The position numbers and the translations under genes are program-made. A stretch of DNA of 64,000 bases. It comes from DUQU01 sp964481475 (lineage in GTDB: Bacteria; Bacillota_I; Bacilli_A; Acholeplasmatales; UBA5453). The notes under the pieces are model-generated. The model saw only the letters and a list, made by a program, of their open reading frames with translations, made no database searches and had not been told where the DNA came from. The DNA is taken from assembly GCA_964481475.1 (NCBI GenBank), contig CAYZTG010000001.1, positions 1 to 64,000 on the forward strand. The letters run 5' to 3'. Below, one piece after another: positions 60,155-64,000 of this stretch. Every line of letters begins with the position of its first letter. The first letter of the stretch is position 1.

Positions 60155-60998
60155 TTTCTTCCCTCTTATAAATAGTTTTCGTTGTTAAAAAACCATCATC
60201 CCATATTTGCTTGTACTTATCTTGGATTGCTTCTTTGGTTTTTTCCCCCTTAAACATTTTTAAAATATCAAGGCAATACCGGTCATCATAAAACATTGAA
60301 TCCACTAATAGATAATCAATATTTTTCAAATTAGCTAAATGATCAATAATAGAACTAACATTGCTGCGGTAAACATGAGTACCAAATTCATCTTCCACAA
60401 TCGGCATTTTTTCTTCTCTTTTTTCCTCTTTTAGAAAAAGGTTTTTATTTTGATAATGATATTCTTGCTTAATTTCCTTTAAATATGATTTTAATAAATG
60501 TCTTTTAGAATAAAACATATTAAGATGTCCATGAGCATTCATAAATACGACACCCTTTTTATTACTAGACATTTCTTTAATATCTGTTAGATTAATCTCT
60601 TTTGATAAAAAAACACCCTTTAAACCTACTTCAAAAAAAATATTCATATCGAAAGTATTAGTAATTAAAGTTTCTGGCTGATAAATAATCGGGATTTCTA
60701 AATCTTTTAATAAATAGTAATAACCAATATCACCAATAATTAAACCAGTGATATTGATTTTTAAATCTTTTATTAGTTTAAACAAATCTTCTCCTTGATG
60801 ATGAAGAAAAGGTTTAAAACTTAAATAGAGTTCTTTATTATGCTTACCTAAAATCTCACTTAATTTTCTTAGTTCATCGACAGTGAAAAAAGAGGTCTCT
60901 CTTGTACTAAAACCTTTCAGTCCAACAACAAACCCTTCTGTGTAAGTTAATAAAGATTCTATATTATTAAGATTATGGATTGTTGATAATAATTTCAT
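60147..60998 (-). CDS. trhP1: U32-family partner protein TrhP1 (YrrN)
   Basis: 283 residues, a shorter U32 paralogue lacking the Cys cluster. It keeps the barrel pattern (VVGLKGFSTRETSFF, GLIIGDIGYYYLLKDL, GVFLSKEINLTDIKE) and MNAHGHLNMFYSKRHLL. In B. subtilis YrrN works with YrrO in making ho5U34. It overlaps trhP2 by 8 nt and trmR by 26 nt, which suggests a stable complex. Confidence 0.88.
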   Translation of the reverse strand: MKLLSTIHNLNNIESLLTYTEGFVVGLKGFSTRETSFFTVDELRKLSEILGKHNKELYLSFKPFLHHQGEDLFKLIKDLKINITGLIIGDIGYYYLLKDLEIPIIYQPETLITNTFDMNIFFEVGLKGVFLSKEINLTDIKEMSSNKKGVVFMNAHGHLNMFYSKRHLLKSYLKEIKQEYHYQNKNLFLKEEKREEKMPIVEDEFGTHVYRSNVSSIIDHLANLKNIDYLLVDSMFYDDRYCLDILKMFKGEKTKEAIQDKYKQIWDDGFLTTKTIYKREEND

Positions 60999-61563
60999 CT
61001 TTTGCTCCTTTTCTAATCGAAATACTTAAACCATCCCCTTGGTCAAGGAAAGATGTTTCAAAATCATTATTAGTTATTAGAAAACTTTTAAAATCGTCAA
61101 TTTTTTTCAGTAATTTCTTCGTTTGTTTTGAAACAAACTCTAACTCTAAATTGTGAAAATTCAGGTTGTCGGTTATAATTGCCCCACCATCATTTAAGTA
61201 ATCTTGAAATCTTTTAAAGTAATTTATATACTGACCCTTAGCAGCATCAATAAAAATAAGATCATATTTATCTTTAAGTGGTGTTAATTTCAAAGCGTCT
61301 CCAAGTCTAGCAATAATAATATTTTCTTTTTGGTGTAAAGCGATTTGATTTAATGCCTCTTCATATAAGGCACTTTTTTTCTCAATTGTTTCAATGTAAT
61401 TTAAGTTATCTGAAAGCATGATGCTTGAATAACCAATCGCAGTCCCCAACTCTAACATCGTTTTATAATTATTTGCCATTATTACTGTTTTAATGACACT
61501 TAATGCTTCATCTGAAATAATGGGAATATGTTTAGATAATGCAAAATACTTAAGGTTATTCAT
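60973..61563 (-). CDS. trmR: tRNA 5-hydroxyuridine methyltransferase TrmR (YrrM)
   Basis: 196 residues of the class I SAM O-methyltransferase-3 family: MLELGTAIGYSSIML (motif I), YIETIEKKSALYEEAL, DLIFIDAAKGQYINYF and GGAIITDNLNFH. TrmR methylates ho5U34 to mo5U34. Gene context with trhP1/trhP2 supports this over a catechol-type methyltransferase. In B. subtilis mltG lies before it; that gene is absent here. Confidence 0.92.
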   Translation of the reverse strand: MNNLKYFALSKHIPIISDEALSVIKTVIMANNYKTMLELGTAIGYSSIMLSDNLNYIETIEKKSALYEEALNQIALHQKENIIIARLGDALKLTPLKDKYDLIFIDAAKGQYINYFKRFQDYLNDGGAIITDNLNFHNLELEFVSKQTKKLLKKIDDFKSFLITNNDFETSFLDQGDGLSISIRKGAKDEIIINNP

Positions 61564-61813
61564 CTTCCTCTAAACTATCATAATACTCTGCCAAAATCTC
61601 TTCTAAAATATCCCATTCTTCTTCTGTTTCAATATCAGAAAAAGTTCCTTCGAATTCATTTTCTTCAGTGTAAATAGCCGCACTAACTTCACCTGTATCG
61701 AGAAATTCAAAAATTACGTAGTTCTTATTAGTATCTTCATTAAAATACGTTAAGATTATTTCTGCTACTCTTTCTTCATTGTCTTGAATAATCGTAATCA
61801 TTTTGTCTGTCAT
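61556..61813 (-). CDS. yrzB: DUF1292-family small acidic protein (YrzB)
   Basis: 85 residues, strongly acidic, with the C-terminus ending DSLEEDE. The beta-rich pattern ITIIQDNEER and NYVIFEFLDTGEVSAAIYTEE fits DUF1292, whose function is unknown. The first ATG has GAGGA upstream. It is placed between ruvX and trmR as in B. subtilis (yrrK-yrzB). Confidence 0.88.
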   Translation of the reverse strand: MTDKMITIIQDNEERVAEIILTYFNEDTNKNYVIFEFLDTGEVSAAIYTEENEFEGTFSDIETEEEWDILEEILAEYYDSLEEDE

Positions 61814-61815
61814 TA

Positions 61816-62232
61816 TTATTTTCCTCTACTATCTAAATAATTTTGTAATATTAAAACAGCTGCTAAAGTGTCTTTATGTTTTTGTCTTTTTAACGTTGAC
61901 AAGCCCGCTTTTTTTAATGTTCCTGTGGCTTGTTTAGTAGTTAACCTTTCATCCCATAAAACAATTTTAGCTGTAGTTTTTTCTTCTAATCTTTCTTTAA
62001 ATCTAATTGATACTTTAGCTTTTTCGCCAATTTCATCATGCATATGTTTTGGTAAACCAATTATTACAACATCAACTTTGTGTTCTGTAATATATTTACT
62101 AATATAGTCAATTGCGTGAATATAATGATTTTTGGCAAACCTAAATGTTTCAACCGCCTGAGCAATCACTCCGCTATCACTTCTTGCAATCCCTAATGTT
62201 ACTTCTCCTAAATCAAGGCCTAAATAAATCAT
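61816..62232 (-). CDS. ruvX: RuvX/YqgF-family RNase H-fold nuclease
   Basis: 138 residues. GLDLGEVTLGIARSD is the first catalytic strand, VVIIGLPKHMHDEIGEKA the middle, and LWDERLTTKQA and KHKDTLAAVLILQNYLDS the end with acidic residues (Glu, Asp). YqgF acts in 5' maturation of 16S rRNA and perhaps in recombination. It overlaps alaS by 4 nt; ireB (yrzL), which usually lies between, is missing. Confidence 0.94.
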   Translation of the reverse strand: MIYLGLDLGEVTLGIARSDSGVIAQAVETFRFAKNHYIHAIDYISKYITEHKVDVVIIGLPKHMHDEIGEKAKVSIRFKERLEEKTTAKIVLWDERLTTKQATGTLKKAGLSTLKRQKHKDTLAAVLILQNYLDSRGK

Positions 62233-64000
62233 ATTTTAATCATCTCCCCGATTAAGTCATCTAGCCTCTCTAAATTAGTTGTTCCTCCTTGAGCAAAATT
62301 AGGATTTCCTCCACCACTTCCCATTGATATTTCATTTAATTTGCTAATAATATCCCTAGCCAAACCTTTACTCATAATTAAGTAAGTTGCTTTTGACTCT
62401 TCAATATTTAAAAGCAAAACTGTTTCATGGTTTAATTTATTATACAAATTAACTAATAGTGGACGTAATGATTTTGGTTCTAAATTATGAGTTATAATTA
62501 AATTATTTTGTTTCGTTTTAATTAACTCATCTAAATTATTTAAAACTAAATTATCTTTTTTAAGTTGTATTTCTCTTTCTATGTGCTTAGTTAATTCTTT
62601 AAGGCTATTTAAGTGTTTCAAAAGGTTTAAGCGGTCTTGATAACTAGCAATTAAATGGAGGTTGTCAAGGTGTTGTTTTAGAGGCATATTTAGTTTTTTA
62701 GCTTCTAAAAGGAGATTGCTATATTTTGCTTTAAGAAGACTTTCTTCTTCAAACAAGTTCTCGTTTCTTCTTTTGAATTCAGCTAGCATCTCACTTCCAG
62801 TAAAGGCTTCAACACGGTAAATACCAGAACCAATTGAAGAAACACTTGAAATCATAAATGAGCCAATCTCTTTAGTATTATTAACATGAGTTCCCCCGCA
62901 TAATTCTACCGAATATTTATCAATAAAAACTACTCTAACTTTATTCTCATATTTTTCACTAAATAATGCTTTAGCACCTAAGCTAATAGCTTTATCATAA
63001 AACATTTCTTCGGTTATAACTGGGATCGCTTTTTTAATATGAGAATTTACAATATTTTCTATTTTTAATATTTCTTCATCAGTAATCTTTTTAAAGTGAT
63101 TAAAATCAAATCTCAATAAATCACTCCCCACATAAGAACCTTGTTGGGTTACATGATTTCCAAAAATATCAATTAAAGCTTGGTGGAGCAAGTGTGTTGC
63201 AGTATGGTTTTTAATAATTTGCTCTCTATTATCTTTATTAACTCTTGCGATTACCTTTTCTCCTTCTTTAAAATTACCATCTAGAAGGTGTAAATGCTGT
63301 CCATGAGGAAGTTTAACTACATCTTTTATTGAGATCTCGTTTATTACACCTAAGTCATGCTCTTGTCCACCCATTGTTGCATAAAAAGGAGTTTCCTTTA
63401 AAACAATTCCATGAGGAAAAACTTTAATTACCTCAGTCTCAACTTCCAAATGATTATAGCCAACAAACTTCGAATTCAAGGTAAACTCTAAATACTCTTT
63501 ATCTTGCGTCTTCATTGAAGCTTCTTCACTTCTACTTTGTCTACTTCTTTCTTTTTGTAACTCCAATAGTTCATAGAAACCTTCTTTATCGATTGCTAAA
63601 TTATGATCAAGGGCATATTCTTCTTGAAGCTCAATTGGAAAACCATAAGTATCATATAACAAAAAAGCATCTTCTTTTGACAATTCCTTTTTATCTTTGG
63701 AAACTTTTTTAATCATCTCTTCACCAAGTAAAAGAGTTTCTAAAAACTTTATTTCTTCGCTATAAATAATTTCTGCAATAAATTTTTTATTTTCAATAAT
63801 ATTTGGATAGTAATCTCCCATTATTAAAATAACTGGCTCAATAAGTTTAGTTAAAAAAGCCTCAGAAATGCCTAAAGCTTTTCCATGTTTTAAAGCTCTT
63901 CTTAATAATCTTCTTAAAACATACCCTCTTCCTTCATTTGAAAGGACTGCCCCATCACCAATAGACATCACTAACGTTTTAATATGATCAGCAATTATTT
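62229..64000 (-). CDS. alaS: Alanyl-tRNA synthetase, 5' part outside the window
   Basis: About 590 codons of the C-terminal two-thirds; the frame stays open to 64000 and continues beyond, so the ATG-like codons near 63971 are internal. IADHIKTL and SNEGRGYVLRRLLRRALKHG are the end of the catalytic and tRNA-recognition region. The editing domain shows HTATHLLHQAL and ELCGGTHV (zinc-binding His and Cys). The C-terminal DHHA1 domain ends with GSGGGNPNFAQGG. It charges tRNA-Ala. It begins the alaS-ruvX-yrzB-trmR-trhP operon. Confidence 0.97.
   Translation of the reverse strand, partial: IIADHIKTLVMSIGDGAVLSNEGRGYVLRRLLRRALKHGKALGISEAFLTKLIEPVILIMGDYYPNIIENKKFIAEIIYSEEIKFLETLLLGEEMIKKVSKDKKELSKEDAFLLYDTYGFPIELQEEYALDHNLAIDKEGFYELLELQKERSRQSRSEEASMKTQDKEYLEFTLNSKFVGYNHLEVETEVIKVFPHGIVLKETPFYATMGGQEHDLGVINEISIKDVVKLPHGQHLHLLDGNFKEGEKVIARVNKDNREQIIKNHTATHLLHQALIDIFGNHVTQQGSYVGSDLLRFDFNHFKKITDEEILKIENIVNSHIKKAIPVITEEMFYDKAISLGAKALFSEKYENKVRVVFIDKYSVELCGGTHVNNTKEIGSFMISSVSSIGSGIYRVEAFTGSEMLAEFKRRNENLFEEESLLKAKYSNLLLEAKKLNMPLKQHLDNLHLIASYQDRLNLLKHLNSLKELTKHIEREIQLKKDNLVLNNLDELIKTKQNNLIITHNLEPKSLRPLLVNLYNKLNHETVLLLNIEESKATYLIMSKGLARDIISKLNEISMGSGGGNPNFAQGGTTNLERLDDLIGEMIKI

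Noticed and set aside
63971..64000. alaS start at 63971
   Set aside because: The frame is open to the window edge and the upstream codons (IADHIKTL) match the AlaRS interior, so the gene is cut, not started there.

Overview
The window is about 30% GC (judged by eye) and reads as the chromosome of a low-GC member of the Bacilli close to the wall-less lineages (Acholeplasma/Izemoplasma/RF39-like). The standard code is used: TGG encodes Trp and TGA ends several genes (cls, trmL, efp, aroK). Gene order follows Bacillus subtilis in long blocks: alaS-ruvX-yrzB-yrrM-yrrN-yrrO-greA, yqeG-yqeH-yqeK-rsfS-comEA-comEC-holA, pgsA-recA-rny-ymdB-miaB-ricA-mutS-mutL-miaA, aroQ-efp, and cmk-rpsA-der-gpsA-hup. 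Several genes expected in those blocks are absent: ireB, mltG, udk, aroE, yhbY, nadD, cinA, spoVS and cotE. No peptidoglycan or sporulation gene is seen. This fits a reduced, possibly wall-less, non-sporulating organism, but it is an inference. Nearly every gene lies on the minus strand. The four plus-strand genes are cls, a CPBP protease, an orphan membrane protein and rpsT.

Layout from left to right. 1-4.2 kb: a metal-responsive operon (ArsR/CzrA-type repressor and P1B-4 metal ATPase) continuing into queG, trmL and a cut hemolysin III gene. 4.2-8 kb: pncB, a FrnE-like thioredoxin-fold gene and cls. 8-13.7 kb: an operon of rdgB, a phosphodiesterase, a choline-kinase-like gene, a 959-residue TPR-GAF-PAS-GGDEF-EAL protein whose two c-di-GMP domains have lost their signature residues, and a HEPN-like protein. 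13.8-15.9 kb: convergent CPBP protease and ankyrin genes. 16-24 kb: a catabolic island (GntP permease, FGGY kinase, class II aldolase, 2-hydroxyacid dehydrogenase, PdxA2, DUF1537 kinase, DeoR regulator) predicted to turn sugar acids into DHAP. 24.2-25.6 kb: hup and gpsA. 25.7-31.8 kb: a xylA/xylB island with a Gfo/Idh oxidoreductase, a 5'-broken TIM-barrel gene and a LacI-type regulator, inserted between der and gpsA.

31.9-64 kb: housekeeping genes for translation, tRNA and rRNA modification, mismatch repair, recombination, RNA decay, ribosome assembly and DNA uptake. tRNA anticodon-loop modification is unusually well represented: QueG (Q34), TrmL (Nm34), TrhP/TrmR (mo5U34) and MiaA/MiaB (ms2i6A37). 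Between ricA and mutS lies an unrecognised 460-residue protein with three SAP/Rho-N-like repeats, an acidic spacer, a coiled coil and a Lys-rich tail. No rRNA, tRNA, CRISPR array, insertion sequence or phage gene was seen, and no gene-free stretch exceeds 300 bases. A 10-N assembly gap lies inside rdgB.

The strongest candidates for new biology are the degenerate GGDEF-EAL/HEPN operon, the SAP-repeat protein before mutS, and the two sugar islands.
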